A stretch of DNA of 64,000 nucleotides from Pleionea sediminis. GTDB lineage: Bacteria > Pseudomonadota > Gammaproteobacteria > Enterobacterales > Kangiellaceae. This document shows, piece after piece, positions 18,338 to 26,765 of the stretch. Positions within the stretch are counted from its first letter, which is position 1, and the number at the start of each line of letters is the position of its first letter. The stretch lies in assembly GCF_007570825.1 (NCBI RefSeq), contig NZ_SUNB01000005.1:186001-250000 (forward strand). The letters are read 5' to 3'. The notes under the pieces are model-generated. The model searched no databases and had not been told where the DNA came from. It saw only the letters and a program-made list of their open reading frames with translations. Both the position numbers and the translations under genes were made by a program.

Positions 18338-18373
18338 TAATAAATTAATTATTTAAATTTCGTTGCTGTGTAA

Positions 18374-19603
18374 TTAGCTGATAGAAATAAATAGTCCAGC
18401 GATTGAAGCACTCATCAAGTTAGCCAGAGTTGCAGCAAGTAATGCTTTAACACCCATCGAAGCGAGTTCACCACGACGATTAGGAGCCATCGAACCGACT
18501 CCGCCCAATAAGATGGCGATGGAAGAAAGGTTTGCAAAACCGCACAGGGCAAATGTAATGATAACTTTCGTATGTTCGCTGAGAGAATCTTGGTAATTCA
18601 CAAAGTCCAGATAAGCAACGAACTCATTGATGATCATTTTTTGTCCCAAAAAGCTTCCCGCAATGTGGGCTTCATCCCATGAAACACCCATTGCCCAGGC
18701 AATCGGTTGGAACAGGTAGCCAAGTATCGTCTGTAACGTTAGGCCATCGACACCAAAGAGGCTACCGACGTAACCGAGCGTGCCGTTAATCAATGCGATG
18801 AGTGCGACAAAGGCAATCAACATGGCGCCAACATTCACCGCCAATTGCGCGCCATTAATGGCTCCTTCGGCTGCAGCATCAATGACATTAACCTTTTTGG
18901 GTATTGCTTCTTTACCAAGATCTTCAATATCGTTTTTCGGCTCTTCGGTTTCTGGCATAACGAGTTTTGCCATCAGTAATCCGCCAGGAGCCGACATAAA
19001 GCTGGCAGCGATTAAGTACTTCAACTCGATACCAATACCGACGTAACCGGCAAGAATAGAGCCCGCAATGGATCCCATTCCACAGACCATAACCGCGAAT
19101 AATTCGGAGCGCGTCATTTTCGCAACAAAAGGGCGCACAACTAAAGGTGCTTCTGTTTGGCCAACAAAGATATTGGCTGTAGCGCAGAGAGATTCAGGCC
19201 GGCTGGTGCGTAGCACCTTACGTAACCCACCGCCTAGAATCCGAATAACAAATTCCATGATTCGTAAGTGATACAAAACCGCGATGAGGGAAGAGAAGAA
19301 GATAATGACGGGAAGAACATGGAAGGCAAAAATAAAGCCCATATTGGTTTTGTCGGCCGCTTTGCCGAACATAAAACTGATACCGTCATTGGCGTACTCT
19401 AATAAGCTATTGACCGCATTGGAAAAAGATAAAAGCAGGTCTTTCCCAAATGGAACATAGAGCGCAAAGGCTCCGATGGCTAATTGAAGACCTAGCGCAC
19501 CGCCAACGGTTCGCCAATTAATGCCTTTTCGATTACCAGATAACAGGTATCCCACCAAAAACACAGTACTAATGGCCAAAAGGCCTCGAATGATTTGTTC
19601 CAC
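18374..19603 (-). CDS. concentrative nucleoside transporter (CNT/NupC family)
   Basis: 409 aa inner-membrane protein with multiple transmembrane helices. CNT signatures are present: SSNRKGINWRTVGG-like N-terminus (here SGNRKGINWRTVGGAL), GQTEAPLVVRPF, APGGLLMAKLVMPET and NEFVAYLDF. Residues resemble the Vibrio cholerae CNT closely. It imports nucleosides with sodium or protons. The start is a GTG at 19603 because no ATG fits the family N-terminus. It sits near tdk, which suggests a nucleoside salvage function. Monocistronic. Confidence 0.93.
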   Translation of the reverse strand: MEQIIRGLLAISTVFLVGYLLSGNRKGINWRTVGGALGLQLAIGAFALYVPFGKDLLLSFSNAVNSLLEYANDGISFMFGKAADKTNMGFIFAFHVLPVIIFFSSLIAVLYHLRIMEFVIRILGGGLRKVLRTSRPESLCATANIFVGQTEAPLVVRPFVAKMTRSELFAVMVCGMGSIAGSILAGYVGIGIELKYLIAASFMSAPGGLLMAKLVMPETEEPKNDIEDLGKEAIPKKVNVIDAAAEGAINGAQLAVNVGAMLIAFVALIALINGTLGYVGSLFGVDGLTLQTILGYLFQPIAWAMGVSWDEAHIAGSFLGQKMIINEFVAYLDFVNYQDSLSEHTKVIITFALCGFANLSSIAILLGGVGSMAPNRRGELASMGVKALLAATLANLMSASIAGLFISIS

Positions 19604-19908
19604 AGGTCCGTCACTGATGATTAGTTATTCATCGCTCTACGAAATAGAGCTGCTTAAAAAAGGGGCGCATCATACCAGTAATTCGCCTTAAATTCTAAAG
19701 GAGATTTATTTTGAGTCATTGAAAATCTTACGAACGCTCATGTTCAGTGGGCTGGAGAGACTATTGGATGGATAAAAAAGCTCACTTCAGTCGATAACGT
19801 GACTTAAGAAAGTCTGCTTTTCGTTTCAAAAAAATCCCTACTTGCTATGCGTTGATACTCCATCCGAAATTCAGTTATATTGACGCTCTGCCTAATAAGG
19901 AGAATAAA

Positions 19909-21774
19909 ATGCACAGGCTCATTCCGTTTTTGTCTTTATTGATTATGTTGTTCGATATCGCCGCAGAAGATGCGGTGAAAAGTGACCCAAGGGCTGAGTT
20001 TATTCGCGAGCATTACGCCAAATACGAATACGAAATTCCCATGCGTGATGGTAAAACATTATTTACGGCAGTCTACGTTCCTTATGATGATTCACGTACA
20101 TACCCGATGTTAATGTTGCGCACACCTTATTCTGTTGCTCCTTATGGCATTAATAACTACCGTAAATCGCTAGCCCCATCGTCTGAATTTGAAAAAGAAA
20201 AATTCATATTTGTCTGGCAAGACGTCCGCGGTCGTTTTCGATCGGAAGGTGAGTTTGTCAATATGAGACCACAAAACGCGTATCAGCGCGGTGGTCAAGC
20301 GGTGGATGATGCGACGGATACTTACGACACTATCGAATGGCTGGTTAAAAATATTCCTAATAATAATGGTCGCGTGGGTATGTGGGGCGTTTCTTATCCG
20401 GGTTATTATGCTTCGGTGGGGTCGATTAACGCTCATGATGCGTTAAAAGCTATTTCTCCACAGGCGCCCATTGCTGACTGGTTCTTTGATGACTTCCATC
20501 GCAATGGTATGTTTGCTTTGCCAATGGCTTTTGTTTTTTTCGATCGTTTCGATAATTTCCCCAAAGACAAACACAATTTTTGGCCTGAAGGTTTGGATTT
20601 ACCAACACATGATGGTTACGATTTTTTCCTGGAGTTGGGTTCATTAGCTAACGTTAATAAAGTCTATTTTAAGAATGAGCGGCCTTTCTGGAATGATTTG
20701 GTAGCCCATCCTAATTATGACGACTACTGGAAACAACGGAACGTTTTACAGCACTTGAATGATACAGAACCAGCAACCTTGGTTGTTGGTGGTTGGTACG
20801 ATACCGAAGATTTGTATGGACCATTACAAACCTACAAAACTATGTCGCGTAAAAACAAAGAAGATCATGTTAAGTTGGTGATGGGGCCATGGTCGCATGG
20901 CCAGTGGAACGGAGAAGACACCGATAATTTGGGCGAAGCAGAGTTTGGCTTTCAAACGGGTGAATGGTTTCAAGAGAATGTGTTATTGCCTTTTTTTTCT
21001 CAACACTTAAAAGGTAAAGATGCAAAAATTGCAACGGCGACCATGTTTGAAACAGGTGCTAACCGCTGGCGTCGATTCGATCAGTGGCCACCCAAAAATA
21101 CCAAGTCATTGAGTTTGTTCTTTGCTGAGAAAGAATCCTTGTTATCCGAGCCACAAGACAAGCAAGAGCCGTTTACTGAGTACCTTAGTGATCCGCATAA
21201 TCCAGTTCCACATTCGAAAAAAATTGGTCGCGGTTGGGATCGTCCCTACATGGTGGAGGATCAACGGTTTGCCGATCGCCGACCCGACGTTGTTTCGTTT
21301 GACACCGAACCGTTAAAAAATGATTTGACCTTGGCAGGCGATATTAAAGTTGACTTATACGTCTCTACTGACAAAACAGCGGCCGATTTTGTGGTGAAGT
21401 TGGTTGATGTGTTTCCGGGAAAGGATCCGAATACGGGAAAGCTCGATAAGAAAAATGGTAACCGACATGAGTTGGTTCGCTGGGGAGCCATAAGAGGTCG
21501 GTTTCGCGACTCGATGTCTAATCCGATTCCATTTAAACCGAACGAAATTACTCGAGTGTCATTTGAACTTTATGATGTACTGCATACGATTAAACGCGGA
21601 CATAAGTTAAAGATTATGGTGCAAAGCTCAATGTTTCCGTTTTTGGATCGTAATCCACAAACTTACGTTGACAATATTTTTTATGCGAAAGACAGTGATT
21701 TTGTTAAAGCGAATCACCGCATCTATCATGATGGTAAACACAACAGTAAAGTGGTGTTGAGTGTACTTGATTAA
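19909..21774 (+). CDS. CocE/NonD-family alpha/beta hydrolase (X-Pro dipeptidyl-peptidase-like), exported
   Basis: 621 aa from the ATG at 19909, which has AAGGAG upstream and gives a signal peptide (HRLIPFLSLLIMLFDIAA); an in-frame ATG at 19852 has none. The Ser nucleophile is in GVSYPG (about residue 165). The alpha/beta hydrolase domain reaches to about 400, with WSHGQW for the catalytic His region. The C-terminal X-Pro/CocE jelly-roll domain follows (about 420-620). Family members cleave X-Pro dipeptides or esters/amides such as glutaryl-cephalosporin or cocaine. Given the peptidase-rich surroundings, peptidase activity is favoured but unproven. Confidence 0.88.
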   Translation: MHRLIPFLSLLIMLFDIAAEDAVKSDPRAEFIREHYAKYEYEIPMRDGKTLFTAVYVPYDDSRTYPMLMLRTPYSVAPYGINNYRKSLAPSSEFEKEKFIFVWQDVRGRFRSEGEFVNMRPQNAYQRGGQAVDDATDTYDTIEWLVKNIPNNNGRVGMWGVSYPGYYASVGSINAHDALKAISPQAPIADWFFDDFHRNGMFALPMAFVFFDRFDNFPKDKHNFWPEGLDLPTHDGYDFFLELGSLANVNKVYFKNERPFWNDLVAHPNYDDYWKQRNVLQHLNDTEPATLVVGGWYDTEDLYGPLQTYKTMSRKNKEDHVKLVMGPWSHGQWNGEDTDNLGEAEFGFQTGEWFQENVLLPFFSQHLKGKDAKIATATMFETGANRWRRFDQWPPKNTKSLSLFFAEKESLLSEPQDKQEPFTEYLSDPHNPVPHSKKIGRGWDRPYMVEDQRFADRRPDVVSFDTEPLKNDLTLAGDIKVDLYVSTDKTAADFVVKLVDVFPGKDPNTGKLDKKNGNRHELVRWGAIRGRFRDSMSNPIPFKPNEITRVSFELYDVLHTIKRGHKLKIMVQSSMFPFLDRNPQTYVDNIFYAKDSDFVKANHRIYHDGKHNSKVVLSVLD

Positions 21775-21879
21775 CATTTGTGGTGTTCGCTTGAATGATA
21801 GGTCGAGTATTGCGGGTAGTTAACTCAGGTTTGATGGTACATAAGCTTTACTGCCTAACTGCTTCTGGGTGATTTTCGG

Positions 21880-22713
21880 ATGAATATAATATTTCTCGTT
21901 AATCGAGATATTGCGGGTAATTTTGCGTTAAATCATTTGTTGCCTCAGTTATCTGAGCACAAGGTGTCTTTGTTTCTTTCTGAGCGAGTTGGAAAACCAG
22001 GTTCTATGTCCGAACATCGCCAGTCGTTAGCCTTTTTTGAACAAACGTTATTTAATCAATTAGTAACGCCGCTATTGAATCAAAGAGAAAGTTACTCAAA
22101 TTTTAAAACCTTTGAGCAGATGGCGCCTTTATTGGTTCAGCCACCCAAGGTTATGAATGATATTAACTCCTCTGAGAATTTGCGTGAGATCGAAAGTCTG
22201 AAACCGGATTTAATCATATCTATTCGCTATGGATGTATTTTAAAACAGCCGGCTATTGACGTACCTCGTTTCGGTGTTCTTAATCTTCACTCGGGTTTGT
22301 TACCTGAATATCGTGGCGTGATGGCAACTTTTTGGGCGATGATGAATGACGAGCCAACGATTGGCACAACGCTGCATTACATTGATAATGCGAAAATTGA
22401 TCAAGGACCTGTTGTTAGTCGAGCACCTGTTTCTATGAATCCATCAGACTCCTATTTAATGAATGTTTTAAATTTATATAAGCCAGGTTGCGATCTGATT
22501 TTAAAGTCGATTGATCAATTGAGCCATCATGGCTCGCTGGATACTTTACCCCAAAATTTATCAGGTGCTTATTATACTTTTCCAACGGAAGAACAATGGG
22601 CTATGTTTTCTGACAAAGGACTGAGGTTGGTGGAAGAAGATAAGTTGACCGACTTTATAAAAGAGTATTATTTAGATGATTTAAAAGAAGACTTTAAAGT
22701 AAGCAGCCGATAA
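21880..22713 (+). CDS. formyltransferase-fold protein (Fmt/ArnA-N-like), substrate unknown
   Basis: 277 aa. The central region (about 105-190) has the N10-formyltetrahydrofolate-dependent transferase core: FGVLNLHSGLLPEYRG with the catalytic Asn and His, GTTLHYID, and the catalytic Asp in KIDQGPVV. There is no C-terminal OB domain of methionyl-tRNA formyltransferase, and no nucleotide-sugar genes are nearby, so it is not fmt. Its N-terminus (about 1-95) is unlike purN. It may formylate an amino sugar or another amine; this is inference. It follows the CocE-type hydrolase by 105 bases and may share a transcript. Confidence 0.78.
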   Translation: MNIIFLVNRDIAGNFALNHLLPQLSEHKVSLFLSERVGKPGSMSEHRQSLAFFEQTLFNQLVTPLLNQRESYSNFKTFEQMAPLLVQPPKVMNDINSSENLREIESLKPDLIISIRYGCILKQPAIDVPRFGVLNLHSGLLPEYRGVMATFWAMMNDEPTIGTTLHYIDNAKIDQGPVVSRAPVSMNPSDSYLMNVLNLYKPGCDLILKSIDQLSHHGSLDTLPQNLSGAYYTFPTEEQWAMFSDKGLRLVEEDKLTDFIKEYYLDDLKEDFKVSSR

Positions 22714-22784
22714 TCCGTTAAGAGGTGCTTGATTAGTTATCGACTGCTACTTTATGGTCGTATTCTTTATTAGTGCGGCATCGG

Positions 22785-23543
22785 TTAATAAACGACTGAT
22801 GATTTTTTGGTGAACCAATAACTCGAGCCAATAAATAGAATACTCGCAATTACGATTGAGTAAATGACAGCTTGTAATTGCATGTCTGATTGACTACCGA
22901 CAGTTGCCATTGTGATGTAGCTCCATGGGTGGTAAACCCAATACTCAGAACTGCCAATTTGTATAATGCCCATTGTCGCAATGACTCCAACCGCGAGAGG
23001 AACAACGATGTTACTGAATCGCCAACTAATAGCATGTTGAATAATTAATACCGGTAAACAGGATACGAGAGAAAAGGTTAACGACTTGAATATCTTAAAC
23101 TCAGATAGATCAAAGGTAATATTTAAACCGTCTGACACTCCAAATAAATGAAGCAGTAGAATACTGAATCCTAACCAGATATAGAGCATCACATTAGCGG
23201 CAAAGCAATAAACAAATGCTAAGATTAACTTCGCAATGTAAAGTTTAAATTGACTGACTGGCTGAGTGAGCATAAATCGCCAAGTATCATTTTTATGTTC
23301 GTTACCATTAAGCAAAGCCGTTATTAAAGCTAAGAAAAGTGGAAACATAAAGTAACTCCACAGCGCATTTGCTGTCATCCATAATGAAATCCAGCCCTTT
23401 TTTTCAATGGGGCCTAAGCCAGTTTTAACCAACACCATGGTTTGTAGTAGAACGACCATTAGTGGACAAACAATCATCATAAGCAGTGACAATGAACGCT
23501 TGGTTTTTAATAGTTCTACTTTAATTAACGTTATTAGCATCAT
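22785..23543 (-). CDS. ABC-2 family exporter permease
   Basis: 252 aa with about six transmembrane helices, first at 16-40 of this start. It resembles the ABC-2 permeases that partner lantibiotic/bacitracin-type exporters. The start at 23543 lies five bases after the ATPase stop, with AAAGG in the final ATPase codons acting as ribosome site; a start 11 codons upstream would overlap the ATPase. The two genes are an operon. The exported substrate is unknown. Confidence 0.85.
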   Translation of the reverse strand: MMLITLIKVELLKTKRSLSLLMMIVCPLMVVLLQTMVLVKTGLGPIEKKGWISLWMTANALWSYFMFPLFLALITALLNGNEHKNDTWRFMLTQPVSQFKLYIAKLILAFVYCFAANVMLYIWLGFSILLLHLFGVSDGLNITFDLSEFKIFKSLTFSLVSCLPVLIIQHAISWRFSNIVVPLAVGVIATMGIIQIGSSEYWVYHPWSYITMATVGSQSDMQLQAVIYSIVIASILFIGSSYWFTKKSSVVY

Positions 23544-23548
23544 TGTTG

Positions 23549-24451
23549 TTACCTTTGGTTGGTTTTTAAAAACCACTCTTCGAGAGAGGGCTGGTGGTAA
23601 ATGGATTGAATAAGAGGGACATTTTGTTCAATGAGTTGTTGATTAACTTGTGTGACAGAGCTTTTGGCCAATCCTGTAACGCGAACTAATGACGATCCCG
23701 AAATTGATACGTTGTAAGCGTTGTGTAATAGAATCTGATGAGCTTTGTCTTGGTTCTCGACTTCCAGAGTGAGGTAGCCTTCACTTGATTGAGTGATTTT
23801 TGAAAGCTCATCTGTTTTTTCAACAACACCATTTCTGAGTAATGCGACATGAGACGCTACTTTCTCTACTTCATCCAGCAAATGACTTGATAAAAATACC
23901 GTGCATTCCATTTGATTGGGTAAGTCTTTGATGAGTTCTCGAATGTCTTGCATACCTTGCGGATCAAGGCCATTAGTTGGTTCATCTAATACGACGAGTT
24001 GCGGTGAGCCGAGTAAGGCATTTGCCAGTGCCAAGCGCTGTTTCATTCCCAGTGAAAAGTGACCGATTCGTCGATGCTTTGCTTCCAAAAGACCAACAAT
24101 GCACAAAGTCTTATCGATTTCTGATTTTTTGAGTTGCTTAAGGTGACAGGTAATCGACAAAAACTCTTTTGCCGTTAGTTGGGGATAAAGTGAAGGAGCT
24201 TCAACTAGACTCCCTGTTTTTTGCTTGATCGTATTGGCATTATCTTTAAAGTTGAGTCCTAAAACGGACACTGATCCGGAATCCGATTTCAACAACCCCG
24301 TTATTAATCGTATGGTGGTTGATTTTCCTTCTCCATTATTGCCTAGAAATGCAAATACGCTGCCTTGGGGTACAGTAAAAGAAAGATTACTTAGCACTTT
24401 ATGTTTGCCAAACGATTTTGAGACGTCACATAATTCAATGACATTTGCCAT
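23549..24451 (-). CDS. ABC exporter ATP-binding protein
   Basis: 300 aa from the ATG at 24451 (a TTG four codons earlier also opens the frame). Walker A is GNNGEGKST, the signature is FSLGMKQRL (C-loop LSGGQ variant) and Walker B is LVVLDEPTNGLD followed by SSHLLDEV. The NGEGKST variant and the C-terminal extension are typical of exporters of the bacitracin/lantibiotic self-protection type. It is transcribed divergently from a histidine kinase/response regulator pair, with a 12-bp palindrome in between. This suggests envelope-stress or antibiotic-responsive regulation (inference). Confidence 0.93.
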   Translation of the reverse strand: MANVIELCDVSKSFGKHKVLSNLSFTVPQGSVFAFLGNNGEGKSTTIRLITGLLKSDSGSVSVLGLNFKDNANTIKQKTGSLVEAPSLYPQLTAKEFLSITCHLKQLKKSEIDKTLCIVGLLEAKHRRIGHFSLGMKQRLALANALLGSPQLVVLDEPTNGLDPQGMQDIRELIKDLPNQMECTVFLSSHLLDEVEKVASHVALLRNGVVEKTDELSKITQSSEGYLTLEVENQDKAHQILLHNAYNVSISGSSLVRVTGLAKSSVTQVNQQLIEQNVPLIQSIYHQPSLEEWFLKTNQR

Positions 24452-24544
24452 GATGATTTCCAATTAATAAATGATGTATAGATTTCATCATAAATTATTG
24501 TGTTGTGAATCGGCCTAGAGCAGGAATTGAGCCATAGGGTGATA

Positions 24545-24556
24545 GGTCTCGAGACC
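24545..24556. promoter_or_regulatory. 12-bp perfect palindrome between ABC operon and two-component system
   Basis: GGTCTCGAGACC is a perfect dyad 94 bases upstream of the ABC ATPase ATG and 16 bases upstream of the kinase ATG at 24572. Its position suits a binding site for the adjacent NarL-type regulator. This is inferred from position only. Confidence 0.4.
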
Positions 24557-24571
24557 GATGTGGGGGAATTA

Positions 24572-26062
24572 ATGTGTGGTATAGTTAACGCTCTATATTC
24601 TTTTAAGAAGGCGAGTTACTTGACCATTCGACTAACGATTGGCCAGAAATTATTTTTCAGTATATTGACGACGATATTAGTCGTTTCAATGATTGCATTT
24701 TTGGTGCTTTGGGGCGTTGGTCAGGCGCATTTACAGACGGAAAATGCACCTTTTAAACAATGGCAAAAGGACTATTTGGTTTCTCCAATTGCGGCAAGAA
24801 AATACTCTTTGGCCGATTATTTTCAAAACGTATTAAGCCAATATTGCCGTTCAGAAGAGTTGCATTCTGTTGAATCTGTGAATGAACAGTATGGCGCTAC
24901 ACAGATTAAGTCACTTTACGTGACAGGTTTGCAAGGACAGGTGGTTCGTTCTTGTGACGATCTCATCGACCAAAACGCCTTTCTATTACTGCCAATATAT
25001 TCTCGAGATGATTTAGCTGATGCGTTAACCGGTGGCTTTAATTCGGGTGTCGAGCATATTGAAGAAAATCGCTATTGGATTGTTCAATCATTGAAGAACT
25101 CCGATAATGAAATTGTTGGAGCTATTGTTAGTGAACAAACATGGCAAATATCGCGTGAATTAGAAACATGGAGTTTTAAGACGAAGCAAGCTTTCAATAC
25201 GATGATTCAATTTAGCTTAAGCAATTTGATTTGGATTATGCCATCTGCATTAACCATTGCTTTTATATTATCTCGGCGTTTAACTCGACAGCTGGCACAA
25301 GTTCAGAAAGTAATTGAAGAGTGGTCAAAAGGAAACTTTAATTCTAAAATTAAAGTGAACGGTCACGATGAAATAGCCAGTAGCTTACGTCGTTTAAATC
25401 AATTAGCCGATGACTTTCGTTATCTGCTAAATGAAAGAACTGTTAATGCAGAAACTCAAGAGCGACAACGAGTTGCTGCGGAGTTACATGATACCGTTAA
25501 GCAATTATTATTTGCGAACAACTTACAGCTGGGTAGTTGTAAAAAATCTCTGAAGGATGCTGCTAGCTTAGCTGCAATACAGCAAGCGATTAAAAATAAT
25601 CAAGCTGCTTTTCAGCAAGTGAATCAGTTGATTTCGACATTGAAGCCTCAGGCATTGATTGGTGAAAATGCCTGGGGAACTATTGAACACATTGCAAAGC
25701 AGTGGGCAAATGAGAACAACAAAAAGATTTTCGTGGAATTGCCGCGGCAAGTTGTTTTATCGACTGAGGTAGCGCACGCTATTATTCGAGTAGTTCAAGA
25801 GTGTTTGCAGAATATAAAGAAACATGGCAACTCGGTGAGTCAAGTTCATATTCAAGTGAATGAAAACACTAAGGGAATTGTGTTAAATGTGCGTGATGAT
25901 GGTTCGATTAATGATATACCGGAGTTAGGGCAAGGACTCGAACTACTACGTAATCGAATAGAATCGTTACAGGGGAGCGTTGAGTTTGATGTCGATAATG
26001 GATTTCGAGTATTTGCAAAAATTCCGCTCGTAACTTTAAGTGATAATATTGAGAGTGAGTAA
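24572..26062 (+). CDS. NarX/DesK-type sensor histidine kinase
   Basis: 496 aa from the ATG at 24572 (GGGGGAA upstream). A TTG at 24620 with AGAAGG is an equally good start and would begin right at LTIRLTIGQKL, as many homologues do. TM1 lies at about 26-52, a periplasmic sensor at about 53-215, TM2 at about 217-237, HAMP at about 240-292. The HisKA_3 H-box is ERQRVAAELHDTVKQ with phospho-His near 306. The HATPase has an N-box-like VVQECLQNIKKH, DDGS and GLELLRNRIESLQG. The partner regulator follows with no gap. The stimulus is unknown. Confidence 0.92.
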   Translation: MCGIVNALYSFKKASYLTIRLTIGQKLFFSILTTILVVSMIAFLVLWGVGQAHLQTENAPFKQWQKDYLVSPIAARKYSLADYFQNVLSQYCRSEELHSVESVNEQYGATQIKSLYVTGLQGQVVRSCDDLIDQNAFLLLPIYSRDDLADALTGGFNSGVEHIEENRYWIVQSLKNSDNEIVGAIVSEQTWQISRELETWSFKTKQAFNTMIQFSLSNLIWIMPSALTIAFILSRRLTRQLAQVQKVIEEWSKGNFNSKIKVNGHDEIASSLRRLNQLADDFRYLLNERTVNAETQERQRVAAELHDTVKQLLFANNLQLGSCKKSLKDAASLAAIQQAIKNNQAAFQQVNQLISTLKPQALIGENAWGTIEHIAKQWANENNKKIFVELPRQVVLSTEVAHAIIRVVQECLQNIKKHGNSVSQVHIQVNENTKGIVLNVRDDGSINDIPELGQGLELLRNRIESLQGSVEFDVDNGFRVFAKIPLVTLSDNIESE

Positions 26063-26704
26063 ATGATTAGTGTCTTGTCGATTGATGATCATGCCATTGT
26101 ACGTCAGGGAATTGTAAGTTTTGTCAATAGCCAGGATGATATGGAAGTTGTTGCTGATAGCGGCGACCCTGAAGAAGGTTTACGGCTTATTGAGCAAACA
26201 GCGCCCGATGTTATTTTGATGGACTTGAAATTAAACCACGATATTGATGGCATTGAAGCAACGAGACGCGCAAAAATTTTAAGCCCTCGAAGTCAAGTGG
26301 TGGTTTTAACTTCATACCATCAGGACGAGCATATATTTCCGGCCATTGAAGCAGGAGCTTTATCTTATTTACTGAAAGATACCGATCCTGAAGCGCTCGC
26401 TGATGCAATTCGTAAAGCGTTTAAGCGTCAGGCTGTTTTATCTCCCTTCGTTGCAGAGCGAATATTGAAAGAAACTGAAACCAAAGGATTGGAAAGTCAT
26501 CGCGTTAGTGTGCAACTTAGCCATCGAGAGTTGGAAGTTTTAAGGTTGTTGGCATCGGGATACAGTAATCAAGAAATCAGCGATCAACTAGGAATTGCGA
26601 TCAAAACAGTGCGCTGTCATGTTAGCAACATATTAAGTAAATTGCATTTGCGTGATCGGACTCAAGCCGCGGTGACAGCATGGCAACAGGGTATTATGGA
26701 TTGA
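26063..26704 (+). CDS. NarL/LuxR-family response regulator
   Basis: 213 aa. The receiver domain (about 1-120) has DD near the N-terminus, phospho-acceptor Asp in MDLKL (about 54), Thr/Ser in VLTSY and Lys in LLKDTDP. The LuxR-type helix-turn-helix (about 150-213) contains LSHRELEVLRLLASGYSNQ and KTVRCHVSNILSKL. The ATG directly follows the kinase stop, so the pair is translationally coupled. The divergent ABC exporter is the obvious candidate target. Confidence 0.94.
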   Translation: MISVLSIDDHAIVRQGIVSFVNSQDDMEVVADSGDPEEGLRLIEQTAPDVILMDLKLNHDIDGIEATRRAKILSPRSQVVVLTSYHQDEHIFPAIEAGALSYLLKDTDPEALADAIRKAFKRQAVLSPFVAERILKETETKGLESHRVSVQLSHRELEVLRLLASGYSNQEISDQLGIAIKTVRCHVSNILSKLHLRDRTQAAVTAWQQGIMD

Positions 26705-26725
26705 GCGTGGTAAATTTAGAATGAA

Positions 26726-26754
26726 AGCAAACCAGATGTTATATCTGGCTTGCT
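26726..26754. terminator. imperfect hairpin between convergent genes
   Basis: AGCAA-CCAGAT pairs with ATCTGG-TTGCT around one mismatch and a 5-nt loop. It lies between the response regulator and TonB receptor stops. The T runs are short, so strength is uncertain. Confidence 0.5.
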
Positions 26755-26765
26755 CATTTGAGAGG

